Of a stretch of 33,499 bases of DNA, positions 1 to 8,347 are shown in pieces. Location: positions 1-33,499 of the forward strand of contig CALQLF020000028.1 of assembly GCA_943331345.2 (NCBI GenBank), given 5' to 3'. The stretch's first letter is position 1, and each line of letters starts with the position of its first letter. Position numbers and translations under genes: made by a program. The notes under the pieces were generated by a model, which searched no databases, was not told where the DNA came from, and saw only the letters and a program-made list of their open reading frames with translations. The DNA is from Candidatus Planktophila lacus (GTDB lineage Bacteria > Pseudomonadota > Gammaproteobacteria > Steroidobacterales > Steroidobacteraceae).

Positions 1-2304
1 GCCGTTGAAGATTTCCAGACGGGCCGGTGTGGGTGTTTCGATGTCGATGATGGCATCGACATCGTTGGTGGACGTGCTGACGAAAGAACCGGCAGCATTG
101 CTTGGTGTTGCCGATTCTGCCGTTAGTTCCGATGCTGGTTCCAGCAACAACTCCCCATGCTTCAGTACAGTGGCTTGCCAGCCCGGAACGATGACGGTGG
201 TAGCGCCATCATCGGTAACAAGTGCGGGGCCGGCTACGACCGTTCCACAGACCAACGCTGCCCGATCCAGCACAGGTGTGTCATGCCACGCACCATCGAA
301 CCAGGCGCGTGTGGTGGTTGGCGCGAAAACTTCACGATCAAGGACAGGCGCCCCGGCCAGTACGCGGTCGGCATCGGCCACCGCTTCCACTTCCAGTGCA
401 TCGACGATGAGTCGCTCGGCCTGCAAATCTTCTGCTGCAGGCTGAAAACCATAGCGTTGCCGGTAGAGCGTTGCGAAGCGTTCTGCAAGCAGACGGCAGA
501 CCGTGGCGTTGTCGGGCGTCGTGGTGAGGGTTGCGTCGTGCGGTATGGACCCGACCACGGATCGCTTTTCTTCTGCCACCCACTCCACGGGTAGCGTAGC
601 GTCCGTGCCCGGCAAGCGCAGCTGCAGATAGTGCGTCCAGCGCGTGTCCGGCCATGGCGCCTGCTGCAAGGGCGCGAATGCTTCTGCCAAACCGCCAGCG
701 ACCACGGCGGCGAGGTTGCGTCCTTCGCCACGCCGTACCACTTGCCTTCGCGGCGCCAAACCAATGCCAACGGCCGAGAGCACGGAGGCCAACGGATGAA
801 CCAACACGCGGCGCATGCCAAGCGCGGCGGCCACTTGGCAGGCATGTTGGCCGCCGGCACCACCGAAACACACCAGCGTGAACTGTTCCGGGTCGTGGCC
901 CGCACGCAGTGCCACATGCCGCACGGCATTGGCCATGGCACCCACGGCTACGGCCAGAAAGTCCTCGGCGAGTTGCGCGGTGTGGTTGGTGTCGGCCTCA
1001 CTCGCGTGGGCAGTGGCATTTTCGCAGGCCGTGTTTGCTACCACTGCGGCGGCCAGTTCCACGAACGCTTCGCGTACTGCTGCGACATCCAGCCCTTCAT
1101 TGGCCGCTGGGCCGAACACCTGCGGGAAACGCTCGGGCAACAACCGGCCCAACAGCACGTTGGCGTCGGTGATGGCGAGTGGCCCGCCACGGCGATAACA
1201 GCGCGGGCCGGGGTGTGCGCCTGCGGAGGCGGGTCCCGCCGTCAAACGGCCATCGGTGTGCTGCAATACGCTGCCACCGCCGGCAGCCACGGTGTGGATG
1301 TCGAGCATGGGCACTTGCAGGGTCAAGCCCGCCAGCCTGTTCACCGGCCGTCGCGGCAGGTTGCCATCAATGAGCGCGACATCGGTGCTGGTGCCGCCCA
1401 TGTCGAAACCGATGAGTTGCTCGTAACCGGCAGCGCGGCCGACGCCTTGCAGGCCGACCAAGCCACCGGCCGGCCCTGACAGCAAAGCATCTACACCGCG
1501 AAACCCGGCGGCGTCTGTGAGGCCGCCATGGCTTTGCATAAAGGCCACTTCGCGCGGGGCAAGTGGCGCGACGCGTTCGCTGAAGCCCTGGATATAACGC
1601 TGGAGCACGGGCGTGAGATAGGCATCTGCCAATGTGGTGTCAGCGCGTGGCACCCAACGTGGCAGTGGCGATACTTGGTGCGAGCAGAACACTTGCGTGA
1701 AGCCCGCCGCTCGCGCCGCCGCCGCGGCCAGCAGTTCGTGGCTTGGATGCGCCCAACCGTGCAGCAGACAGATGGCGACCGCTTCGCAGCCTTCTGTACG
1801 CGCGGCCGTCAACGCGGTTTGCAGGGAATGGCTCGCCGGGGCGTCGAGTGGCACGAGCACGCTGCCGTCGTGCGTCACGCGCTCTGCCACTTCGATGACA
1901 CACGCGAACAGGGGCGCCGGCCGGCGCAGTTCGCGATGGAACAGTTGTGGTCGGTCTTGTTGACGAATCACCGGCAGGTCGGCGAAGCCGGCCGTTACCA
2001 CTAGCGCTACTTTGGCGCCAGCCTGTTCGAGCAAAGCATTGGTCGCCACCGTAGTGCCAAGGCGAATTTCAGCGACGGCATCGCCGGGCGAGCCATGGCG
2101 TTGCAGGAGGCGGTTCACGCCTTCACTGGCGGCGTCCACATACTGCTCCGGGTTCACGGAGAGCAGCTTGTCCGTATGCCAGTGGCCCGCTGGCGACACC
2201 GCGACGATATCGGTGAACGTGCCGCCGCGGTCGATCCAGAAGCACCAGCCTTGGCGATGGCTGCTCCGCTCTGGCGTCGGTGGTGTGGTGGATGGCGTGT
2301 GCAC
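1..2304 (-). CDS. oplAH: 5-oxoprolinase / hydantoinase A-B fusion, C-terminus beyond window
   Basis: ATP-dependent hydrolase that opens 5-oxoproline (or a hydantoin-like ring) to glutamate. Only residues 1-768 are inside the window; the frame is consistent at the start, the middle and the left edge. The N-terminal domain has IDRGGTFTD (24-32), the nucleotide-binding signature of HyuA proteins. GFDMGGTSTD (299-308), DIHTVAAGGGS and FGGAGGQHA (about 480-488) follow in the expected order. At the edge the sequence reads RLEIFNG, which matches the opening of a HyuB domain, so this is the fused OplAH form (usually about 1,200 residues) and not a stand-alone HyuA. I chose the GTG at 2304 because no ATG lies between the upstream divergent gene and the IDRGGTFTD motif; its ribosome site is weak. 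It diverges from the alkyltransferase-like gene with an 82-base gap. Substrate specificity cannot be read from the sequence. Confidence 0.93.
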   Translation of the reverse strand, partial: MHTPSTTPPTPERSSHRQGWCFWIDRGGTFTDIVAVSPAGHWHTDKLLSVNPEQYVDAASEGVNRLLQRHGSPGDAVAEIRLGTTVATNALLEQAGAKVALVVTAGFADLPVIRQQDRPQLFHRELRRPAPLFACVIEVAERVTHDGSVLVPLDAPASHSLQTALTAARTEGCEAVAICLLHGWAHPSHELLAAAAARAAGFTQVFCSHQVSPLPRWVPRADTTLADAYLTPVLQRYIQGFSERVAPLAPREVAFMQSHGGLTDAAGFRGVDALLSGPAGGLVGLQGVGRAAGYEQLIGFDMGGTSTDVALIDGNLPRRPVNRLAGLTLQVPMLDIHTVAAGGGSVLQHTDGRLTAGPASAGAHPGPRCYRRGGPLAITDANVLLGRLLPERFPQVFGPAANEGLDVAAVREAFVELAAAVVANTACENATAHASEADTNHTAQLAEDFLAVAVGAMANAVRHVALRAGHDPEQFTLVCFGGAGGQHACQVAAALGMRRVLVHPLASVLSAVGIGLAPRRQVVRRGEGRNLAAVVAGGLAEAFAPLQQAPWPDTRWTHYLQLRLPGTDATLPVEWVAEEKRSVVGSIPHDATLTTTPDNATVCRLLAERFATLYRQRYGFQPAAEDLQAERLIVDALEVEAVADADRVLAGAPVLDREVFAPTTTRAWFDGAWHDTPVLDRAALVCGTVVAGPALVTDDGATTVIVPGWQATVLKHGELLLEPASELTAESATPSNAAGSFVSTSTNDVDAIIDIETPTPARLEIFNG

Positions 2305-2386
2305 GGTGCCTGCGAGTTTAACGGTTCGGCGCCAGCAGCGAAGCGCGGTCCATGGTTGGCTTCGTACTCGCAGTAAACTGCTCTCC

Positions 2387-2788
2387 ATGGAAGCCTTGCA
2401 GCGCATCTACGCCGCCATTGCCGCTATCCCGCATGGGGAAGTGGCCACCTATGGCGGCATTGCGGCCCGTGCGGGCATGCCTGGCGGAGCGCGCCGGGTA
2501 GCCCGGGCTTTGGCGGAGGCGCCAAGATCCTTGCGCCTGCCATGGCACCGCGTGGTCGCGGCGGGTGGGCGCATTGCTCTGCCTGCGGGCAGCGAAGCTC
2601 ATGCCGAGCAAGTAAAGAGGCTCGAGCGCGAGGGGCATGTGGTGCGCAATAACCGCGTGGCCTTGCCGGTGCTGAAAGAAGAAGGCGAACTGGACGTGCT
2701 GTTGTGGGCGCCGGTGGCTACGCGAGCCGCGCTCCGCGCGCGGCAAAGGCCGGCAAAAGCTCGACGCCAGCCAGCAACGAGGAGCTAA
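2387..2788 (+). CDS. atl: alkyltransferase-like protein (ATL), MGMT fold without catalytic Cys
   Basis: DNA-binding protein of the O6-alkylguanine-DNA alkyltransferase fold. The family binds O6-alkylguanine and flips the base but cannot repair it, and instead recruits nucleotide excision repair. The active-site PCHRV of true transferases is PWHRV here, with Trp53 in place of the nucleophilic Cys, which defines ATL proteins such as E. coli YbaZ. GEVATYGGIA (17-26) supplies the conserved Tyr of the recognition helix region, and Arg36 in GGARRV fits the base-flipping arginine finger. At 133 residues the length is normal for the family, with a short Arg/Ala-rich tail. The ATG at 2387 is the only start that gives a normal N-terminus. 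The stop overlaps the next start (TAATG), so the hydrolase downstream is probably co-translated. Confidence 0.93.
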   Translation: MEALQRIYAAIAAIPHGEVATYGGIAARAGMPGGARRVARALAEAPRSLRLPWHRVVAAGGRIALPAGSEAHAEQVKRLEREGHVVRNNRVALPVLKEEGELDVLLWAPVATRAALRARQRPAKARRQPATRS

Positions 2789-3336
2789 TGTTGGAGACGG
2801 ACACTATCCCGGTGCACGCCGGGCCGCCCTATGGCACGAAGCAGGTGGTATTCAGTCACGGCAAGGAAAGCGGGCCTTGGGGTTCGAAGATTCGCGCCTT
2901 GGCAGCGGTAGCCACGGCCGCTGGATGGGCGGTGGATTCCATCGACTACCAAGGCATGGCCGACCCGGCGGCGCGTGTGGCGAAGCTGGTGGCCGTTGGG
3001 CGTTCAGCCGCTGGCCCACTCGTGTTGGTGGGGAGCAGTCTAGGCGGGCATGTGTGCACTGCGGCGGCGCTGCAATTGCCGGTGCGCGGTCTGTTTCTAC
3101 TGGCGCCAGCGTTTTTCATGCCGGGCTTCGAGGCGCTGACGCCGGCCGTGCCGGCGTGCCCCGTGGAGATTGTTCATGGCTGGCACGACGACATCGTGCC
3201 GGTGGAAAACACCCTGCGTTGGGCGCGTCCGAGTGCGGCACGCGTTCATTTGCTCGATACCGAACACCGCATGCACGCGGTCATTCCGGAACTGGGGCAG
3301 TTGTTCGCGCTATTCCTCGCGCGCGTGGCGGGTTAG
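2788..3336 (+). CDS. alpha/beta hydrolase family protein
   Basis: Small (182 residues) single-domain alpha/beta hydrolase. The nucleophile elbow GSSLGG (82-87) places the catalytic Ser at 84. HGWHDDIV (130-137) carries the acid Asp135, and the His in DTEHRM (His160) completes a plausible triad. The N-terminal FSHGKESGPWG (22-32) is the oxyanion-hole strand-loop of the family. GAGG-type ribosome sequence lies at 2780-2784, and the ATG at 2788 shares bases with the ATL stop, so the pair looks like an operon. The 3' end overlaps the convergent SDR gene by four bases. Proteins of this size and shape include esterases and YqiA-like hydrolases; the natural substrate is unknown. No signal peptide is visible, so it is probably cytoplasmic. 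Confidence 0.85.
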   Translation: MLETDTIPVHAGPPYGTKQVVFSHGKESGPWGSKIRALAAVATAAGWAVDSIDYQGMADPAARVAKLVAVGRSAAGPLVLVGSSLGGHVCTAAALQLPVRGLFLLAPAFFMPGFEALTPAVPACPVEIVHGWHDDIVPVENTLRWARPSAARVHLLDTEHRMHAVIPELGQLFALFLARVAG

Positions 3337-4145
3337 TACTTTCGCGCAATAGCGCGGGCAGCCAACCGGTCCACCAAGCCCGGCGCCACCAGGCGCACCC
3401 AGCGGCCCAAGCGCCCACGGAGCGAGCCTAACCACAACCGTTCGCGTTGGTAGGTGGCGTTCACCAGTGCGGCGGCGCAGGTTTCTGCGGTCATGATGCG
3501 GTCGCGTTGCATGGGGCTGGCGCCCAGTGCCTTGCCATCCGCGCCGATGGCGCGCGCGTGAATCTGTGACACGACGAAGTCGGGCGCGATGAGCGTGACC
3601 GAGACGCCGTGCGGCGCTTCCTCGATGCGGAGCGAATCGAAGAAGCCGAACATGGCGTGTTTGCTGGCTGCATAGCCGGAGCGTTCCGGAACCCCGGTGA
3701 GTCCCGCGAGGCTGGCGACGGCCACCAAGCGCCCGCGCGAACGCCGCAAGTGGGGCAGGGCAGCGGCTGCCAACCATGCGGCGCCGAGATAGTTCACGCG
3801 CATAAGGCGTTCCAATACACCTAAGTCCTCGAGTGCATCGAGCCGCGTCCACATCGTCATACCAGCATTGGCGACTACCACGTCGAGACCGCCAAAGCGC
3901 TCCACACTCGCGGCTACCAGTGCTTTCACGGCGGCTTCATCGCCGACGTCGGTGGGGTGGCACAGCACTTGCGTCCCTGGCTGGGCGGCCGTGCACTGAG
4001 CCGCCACGGCCTCCAGGCGCTCGGCAGAACGCGCCGCCAGCACCAGATGCGCTCCCTCTTGAGCAAAGGCCACGGCTGCGGCGGCACCGATGCCTTCGCT
4101 GGCACCCGTGATGAGCACTACCTGATCTGAAAACCGCTGCGGCAT
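3333..4145 (-). CDS. short-chain dehydrogenase/reductase (SDR)
   Basis: NAD(P)-dependent oxidoreductase of the classical SDR family, 270 residues. The cofactor loop is TGASEGIG (13-20), NAG is at 93-95, the structural Asn118 sits in VNYLG, and the catalytic Ser145-Tyr158-Lys162 set lies in VAVAS and YAASK. The frame extends further upstream, but the ATG at 4145 is preceded by a strong AAGGGGAG ribosome site and gives the standard N-terminus MPQRFSDQVVLITG. The C-terminal part (after about 215) contains a moderately hydrophobic arginine-rich stretch, as in SDRs that act near lipid substrates, but no clear membrane helix. The gene is convergent with the hydrolase and diverges from the GIY-YIG gene. 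The substrate is not predictable. Confidence 0.9.
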   Translation of the reverse strand: MPQRFSDQVVLITGASEGIGAAAAVAFAQEGAHLVLAARSAERLEAVAAQCTAAQPGTQVLCHPTDVGDEAAVKALVAASVERFGGLDVVVANAGMTMWTRLDALEDLGVLERLMRVNYLGAAWLAAAALPHLRRSRGRLVAVASLAGLTGVPERSGYAASKHAMFGFFDSLRIEEAPHGVSVTLIAPDFVVSQIHARAIGADGKALGASPMQRDRIMTAETCAAALVNATYQRERLWLGSLRGRLGRWVRLVAPGLVDRLAARAIARKY

Positions 4146-4223
4146 GGCGAAACTCCCCTTGGAGAGAGCGACTTTGCACTTCTGCGCTGCACGAGGCAAG
4201 GCGGCGCACGGTACACTTGCGGG

Positions 4224-4541
4224 ATGGAGTCTGGTCCAGAGCCACAGCCCGCAGCGGCCCGGTCTAACCCTTCGGCGGGTGGCTGGATGGTGTACATCAT
4301 CGAAAGCGAGCAGGGCTTGCTTTATACGGGCATTACCACCGAACCCGAACGGCGCTTCCGCGAGCACGCCAGTGGCAAGGGTGCGCGTTGGTTTCGCGGG
4401 CGCACGCCGCAGCGGTTCGTGTATCTGGAAGCCTGTGCCGACCGGGCTGCCGCCTCGCGGCGGGAGGCAGCCATCAAACGCTTGCCGCGGGCTGCCAAGT
4501 TGGCGCTGGTGGCCGCGGCGGTAGTGGAGGGTCCAGCATGA
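4224..4541 (+). CDS. GIY-YIG nuclease-superfamily protein (UPF0213/YhbQ type)
   Basis: Small stand-alone GIY-YIG domain. The motifs are VYII (23-26), LYTGITT (33-39), an Arg/His helix ERRFREH, and the metal-binding Glu81 in SRREAAIKRL. Family members such as E. coli YhbQ are about 100 residues and have been linked to DNA repair or nuclease activity with poorly defined substrates. Two starts are possible. ATG 4224 gives 105 residues with a 20-residue Pro/Ala-rich leader. ATG 4287 would give 84 residues and begins just after the conserved Trp. A -10-like TACACT lies at 4212-4217, so transcription could begin almost at 4224, which would make that start leaderless. The stop overlaps plsB (ATGA), so plsB is likely translated from the same transcript. 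Confidence 0.85.
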   Translation: MESGPEPQPAAARSNPSAGGWMVYIIESEQGLLYTGITTEPERRFREHASGKGARWFRGRTPQRFVYLEACADRAAASRREAAIKRLPRAAKLALVAAAVVEGPA

Positions 4542-7006
4542 AAACCTGGTTCGGTCTCGACCGCGTCTTCTTGACGATTGCGGCGCGCGTTGCCGCGCTC
4601 GTGGTGGTCCCCAAGGTATTGCCGGTCGACGAGGCCGAGCAACTGCGCGGCCGTGGCCGACGCGTGTTCTACGTGCTTGAAGAGCGCACGCTCTCCGACC
4701 AGTTGGCGCTCATCCTCGCCTGCCGGCAGTTGGGGTTGCCTTCCCCGGCGCGGCGCATGCTGGTGGGTGGGCAAGTGGAACGTCACGCCATGGTGTTCAT
4801 GGGCCGCTCACGCGGTTGGTTCCGCACCCGTGCGGACCGTCGTTTGCCGGTGCGGTTGCAGCGCTTGGTGGATGCAACCCTTGCCGCGGGTGACCGCGAC
4901 ATCGACCTTATTCCCGTCGCCGTGTTCTGGGGACGTGCACCCCAGCGTGAACCGGCGTGGTGGCGAACGCTGTTCGCCGAAGGTTGGTCGTTTGCCGGCC
5001 GCTTCCGTCGCTTTCTCGCCATGTTGGTGAACGGCCGAGCGACGGCGGTACATTTCGGCGAGCCCTTGCCGCTGGAGGCAGAGCTTGGCGAAGCGGGCGA
5101 TGCCGGACGCGTTGCGCGTCGCTTGGCGCGCTTGGCCCGTTCGCAGTTGCGTCAGCAACGAGCGGCCACGCTAGGGCCGGACCTCTCGCACCAACGCACA
5201 GTCATCCGCGAGGTGCTGCGTTCGCGGGCCGTGCGCGCGGCAGTGGCTGCCGAAGCACGCTCCAAGAACCTCACGCGTCGGCAGGCGCTGCTACAAGCCC
5301 GCGGCATGGCGAACGAGATCGCCGCCAACTATTCGCATCGCTTCGTGTCCATCATGTACCGCTTGCTCACGCGGCTGTGGAACCGCCTCTATGACGGCGT
5401 GGATGTGTTTCATGCGGAGCGATTGAACTTGGCGGCCAGCGGCGCGCAGGTGGTTTATGTGCCCTGCCATCGCAGCCACATGGATTACCTACTTCTCAGC
5501 TATGTCATTTATCACCGTGGGCATGCCGTGCCCCACGTGGCTGCCGGCGTGAACCTGAACATGCCCATCATCGGGCGGTTCCTGCGCATGGGCGGCGGAT
5601 TCTTCCTGCGGCGCAGCTTTAAGGGCAGTGCGGTCTACCCGGCGGTATTCACGAAGTATCTCGCCGTGATGATGTCGCGCGGTCATTCCATCGAATACTT
5701 CATCGAGGGCGGGCGCAGTCGTACGGGCCGCTTGCTGGAGCCGAAGACGGGCATGCTGTCCATGACGGTACGGGCCTTTCTGCGTGACCCACGACGTCCA
5801 GTGGTGTTCGTGCCGGTGTACTTCGGTTACGAGCGCTTGATGGAAGGCCAAACCTACCTCGGCGAACTCTCCGGCAAGGCCAAGAAAAGTGAATCGATGG
5901 GCGACTTGCTGCGTATCCTGCCGCGCCTGCGTGAGCGCTATGGCCGTGTGCAGGTGAGCTTCGGGGAGCCACTGGACTTGGCCACGCTCGTGCGGGCCCA
6001 TGCACCCGAATGGCGGGAATACCCGACGCGTGATGAGGCCCGCCCGCCTTGGCTGGCAGGTGTCATCGACGATCTGGCCAACACCATCATGCGGCGCATC
6101 AATGCCGCGGCAGCGGTCACGCCCACCAACCTGCTGGCTACGGTGCTGTTGTCGATGCCGCGGCAGGCGCTCCCCGAAACCGACTTGGTGCGTCAACTCG
6201 AGCTCTACCAGAAGCTGTTAGGCGCGGCGCCCTACGGCCCTGATAGCAATTGCACGGTATTGGATGGGGCTGGCATCGTGGCTCACGGTGAAGCCATGGG
6301 CATGCTGGAACGGCGGCAGCACCCCTTAGGTGACATCCTGCGGATGCGCGAAGAGCAGGCTGTGCTGGCCACCTATGCGCGCAATAACACGCTGCACCTT
6401 CTAGCCATGCCATCGTTCCTCGCCTGTGCCTTTCTGAATAACCCGGCCATGCCGGAGGCGGATTTGCAGCGGTTGGCGTGGCGCATCTACCCCTACGCGG
6501 CACAGGAATTGTTCCTGCACTTCACCGAAGTGCGCTTGCCGCAAGTGGTGGAGCAGTGCTTGGCTGCCTTCGCGCAACTGGGCTTGTTACATCGCGAGGA
6601 AACCACCGACGGCGTTGTGTGGCGTCGCGCACCGACGGGAACGGCTGAAGCGGTGCAGCTTTCCATTCTCGCTCACACCACCATCAGCACCGTGGAACGT
6701 TTCTACCTTGCGCTTGCACTGCTCATGAAAGCCGGCTCCGGTGAACTGTCGCAGGACGCACTTGAGATGCAGTGCGTTCATCAGGCCAGTCGCATGAGCG
6801 TGCTTTACGGGCTCGATTCCCCTGATTTTTTCGACCGTGCCATGTTCCGCTCTTTCCTCGACTTGCTGCGTGAACGCGAAATTTTGCACGTGGATGCGCG
6901 CGGCAAGCTCACTTTCGATGAAGTGCTGGGACCCATCATCGACGATGCGCAACGGGTGCTTTCTGAACAGATACGCCACAGCGTGCTGCAAGTGACCCAT
7001 GGCTGA
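4538..7006 (+). CDS. plsB: glycerol-3-phosphate 1-O-acyltransferase PlsB
   Basis: Inner-membrane enzyme that transfers an acyl group from acyl-ACP or acyl-CoA to the sn-1 position of glycerol-3-phosphate, the first committed step of phospholipid synthesis. It has 822 residues, close to the usual 800-830. The acyltransferase motifs appear in order: HRSHMD (311-316, the catalytic HX4D), a glycerol-phosphate-binding stretch GRFLRMGGGFFLRR, EGGRSRTGR (390-398) and VPVYFGYE. The start at 4538 follows a GGAGG ribosome site at 4526-4530 and overlaps the GIY-YIG stop by four bases. The stop overlaps the next gene by eight bases, which suggests translational coupling across three genes. Nothing essential is missing. 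Confidence 0.97.
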   Translation: MKTWFGLDRVFLTIAARVAALVVVPKVLPVDEAEQLRGRGRRVFYVLEERTLSDQLALILACRQLGLPSPARRMLVGGQVERHAMVFMGRSRGWFRTRADRRLPVRLQRLVDATLAAGDRDIDLIPVAVFWGRAPQREPAWWRTLFAEGWSFAGRFRRFLAMLVNGRATAVHFGEPLPLEAELGEAGDAGRVARRLARLARSQLRQQRAATLGPDLSHQRTVIREVLRSRAVRAAVAAEARSKNLTRRQALLQARGMANEIAANYSHRFVSIMYRLLTRLWNRLYDGVDVFHAERLNLAASGAQVVYVPCHRSHMDYLLLSYVIYHRGHAVPHVAAGVNLNMPIIGRFLRMGGGFFLRRSFKGSAVYPAVFTKYLAVMMSRGHSIEYFIEGGRSRTGRLLEPKTGMLSMTVRAFLRDPRRPVVFVPVYFGYERLMEGQTYLGELSGKAKKSESMGDLLRILPRLRERYGRVQVSFGEPLDLATLVRAHAPEWREYPTRDEARPPWLAGVIDDLANTIMRRINAAAAVTPTNLLATVLLSMPRQALPETDLVRQLELYQKLLGAAPYGPDSNCTVLDGAGIVAHGEAMGMLERRQHPLGDILRMREEQAVLATYARNNTLHLLAMPSFLACAFLNNPAMPEADLQRLAWRIYPYAAQELFLHFTEVRLPQVVEQCLAAFAQLGLLHREETTDGVVWRRAPTGTAEAVQLSILAHTTISTVERFYLALALLMKAGSGELSQDALEMQCVHQASRMSVLYGLDSPDFFDRAMFRSFLDLLREREILHVDARGKLTFDEVLGPIIDDAQRVLSEQIRHSVLQVTHG

Positions 7007-7961
7007 TAGTCGTTGTTGGCGCTCGCCTCTTTCGGCGGCGGGGCTTTGGATAGTGGCTTCCAGTCTGCTGACGGCACCGGCTTGGTCGCAAGCGCCGGTG
7101 GGGACAGCATCCGCGCCACTGGTTACCCCCGTGTCGCCGACAGCGCCCTCTGCCGCCGTGCAGTCGGCGAAACCGACTGCGGTCGACGGCCGCTTTCTCG
7201 CGGAATACGGCCCCGTGACGAACGAAGACTACGTGCGGTACGAAGAAGTCTTGCGCGCGGATCGTGTGCTGGAAAACGTCACAGCATCCCTGACGCATTC
7301 GCTGCGGTTACCGCAAGACATTACGGTGCGCGTGGAGGAATGCGGGAGCAGCGACGCCGACTGGGACCCGGTCACGCGACGCGTACGCGTTTGCTATGAA
7401 TTACTGCAGGCAGTGCTCGAGCTATCCGTGGCTGCGGCGGGCGAGGACGACGAGGCCCGCGCCGAGCGCTGGTTCTCGGGCATGACCACCTTCATCGTGT
7501 TCCATGAACTCGGCCATGCCTTGGTGGATGTCTTGCCGCTGCGCACCACGCTGGTTCCCGAAGTGGCCGCGGACCAGTTCGCACTCGTGGCCTTGGGCAG
7601 TGCCGTGGGTCAACCGCAAGAGGTGCTGGGAGCGCTCGAGTTCCTGCGCCATGCGGTGGGCAACGAGGCGGCCGAAGGCTTGGGGTTTCTCGAAAACCAT
7701 GGCTATGACCGGGTGCGGGTAGACCGGTTAGCCTGTGGGTTCGCGGGCGCGTTGCCGGCGACCCAACCGTGGCTTGAGGAGTTGCACTTGTTGCCGGCGG
7801 CGGGCGCGGTGCACTGCGGAGAAGAGTTTGCGGCACTGGACCACCAGTGGGACCAGTGGCTCGCACCGTGGTTACGCACTCCGCCGGCACCAGCACCGGC
7901 GGCGGTACGTGAGCGTCAGTCGTCGTTGCCTGGTTTGGCCCGTAGTCGCTTGACGCCCTGA
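6999..7961 (+). CDS. secreted DUF4344-type putative zinc metallopeptidase
   Basis: 320-residue exported protein. Residues 1-31 look like a Sec signal peptide: Arg residues, a hydrophobic core and a cleavage-like AWSQA. HELGH (169-173) matches the HExxH zinc motif, followed by EVAADQFA, an acidic helix that could provide the third ligand. The spacing and the flanking Cys residues match the DUF4344 family of putative metallopeptidases, for which no substrate is known. The start overlaps the end of plsB by eight bases, so it belongs to the GIY-YIG-plsB transcript. A periplasmic location is inferred. The last 46 bases overlap the convergent arfB gene, and the Pro/Ala-rich C-terminus is probably not part of the fold. 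Confidence 0.85.
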   Translation: MADSRCWRSPLSAAGLWIVASSLLTAPAWSQAPVGTASAPLVTPVSPTAPSAAVQSAKPTAVDGRFLAEYGPVTNEDYVRYEEVLRADRVLENVTASLTHSLRLPQDITVRVEECGSSDADWDPVTRRVRVCYELLQAVLELSVAAAGEDDEARAERWFSGMTTFIVFHELGHALVDVLPLRTTLVPEVAADQFALVALGSAVGQPQEVLGALEFLRHAVGNEAAEGLGFLENHGYDRVRVDRLACGFAGALPATQPWLEELHLLPAAGAVHCGEEFAALDHQWDQWLAPWLRTPPAPAPAAVRERQSSLPGLARSRLTP

Positions 7962-8347
7962 CGTTGCTTCTTGCCTTCGACGCGTCGCAACTGCGAGGCG
8001 CGAGTGGGGCGCGTGGCCTTGCGGGGGCGCGGTGCGGTACGCGCCTGCACAATCAGTTCAGCAAGTCGATCGAAGGCGTCGCGGCGGTTGCCTTCCTGCG
8101 TGCGCAAGCGATGCGCAGTCAGCACCAGCCAGCCATCCTGCGCCAGACGTCGCCCGGCAAGCACCGCCAGGCGCCGGCGCCCGGCGTCATCGAGCAGCGA
8201 CGTGGTGGCAGCAGCAAAGCGCAGTTGCAGCGCGCTGGCGACTTTGTTGACGTTTTGCCCGCCGGGACCCGGTGAGCGGATGAAGTGGAACTCGAGCTCG
8301 CTTTCCGGCACCCAGAGCCCTGGCGCTATCTCGATGCCTGCGCTCAT
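7916..8347 (-). CDS. arfB: peptidyl-tRNA hydrolase ArfB (ribosome rescue)
   Basis: Release-factor-like hydrolase that frees peptides from ribosomes stalled without a stop codon. The catalytic loop is SPGPGGQNVNK (25-35) with GGQ at 29-31. The basic C-terminal tail, rich in Arg and Lys (KKQRQGVKRLR), is the part that enters the empty mRNA channel in E. coli ArfB/YaeJ. At 143 residues it is nearly the same length as the E. coli protein (140). It lacks the codon-recognition domain of RF1/RF2. The ATG overlaps the stop of the upstream channel gene (ATGA), so it is the last gene of a five-gene minus-strand cluster. Confidence 0.95.
   Translation of the reverse strand: MSAGIEIAPGLWVPESELEFHFIRSPGPGGQNVNKVASALQLRFAAATTSLLDDAGRRRLAVLAGRRLAQDGWLVLTAHRLRTQEGNRRDAFDRLAELIVQARTAPRPRKATRPTRASQLRRVEGKKQRQGVKRLRAKPGNDD

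Noticed and set aside
631-1479. 282-codon plus-strand frame across the 5-oxoprolinase gene
   Set aside because: The opposite strand carries the full set of HyuA motifs in one frame, so this is a shadow.
3343-3356. CGCGC/GCGCG hairpin at the hydrolase/SDR convergent end
   Set aside because: Only 5 bp and entirely inside SDR coding sequence; expected by chance in GC-rich DNA.
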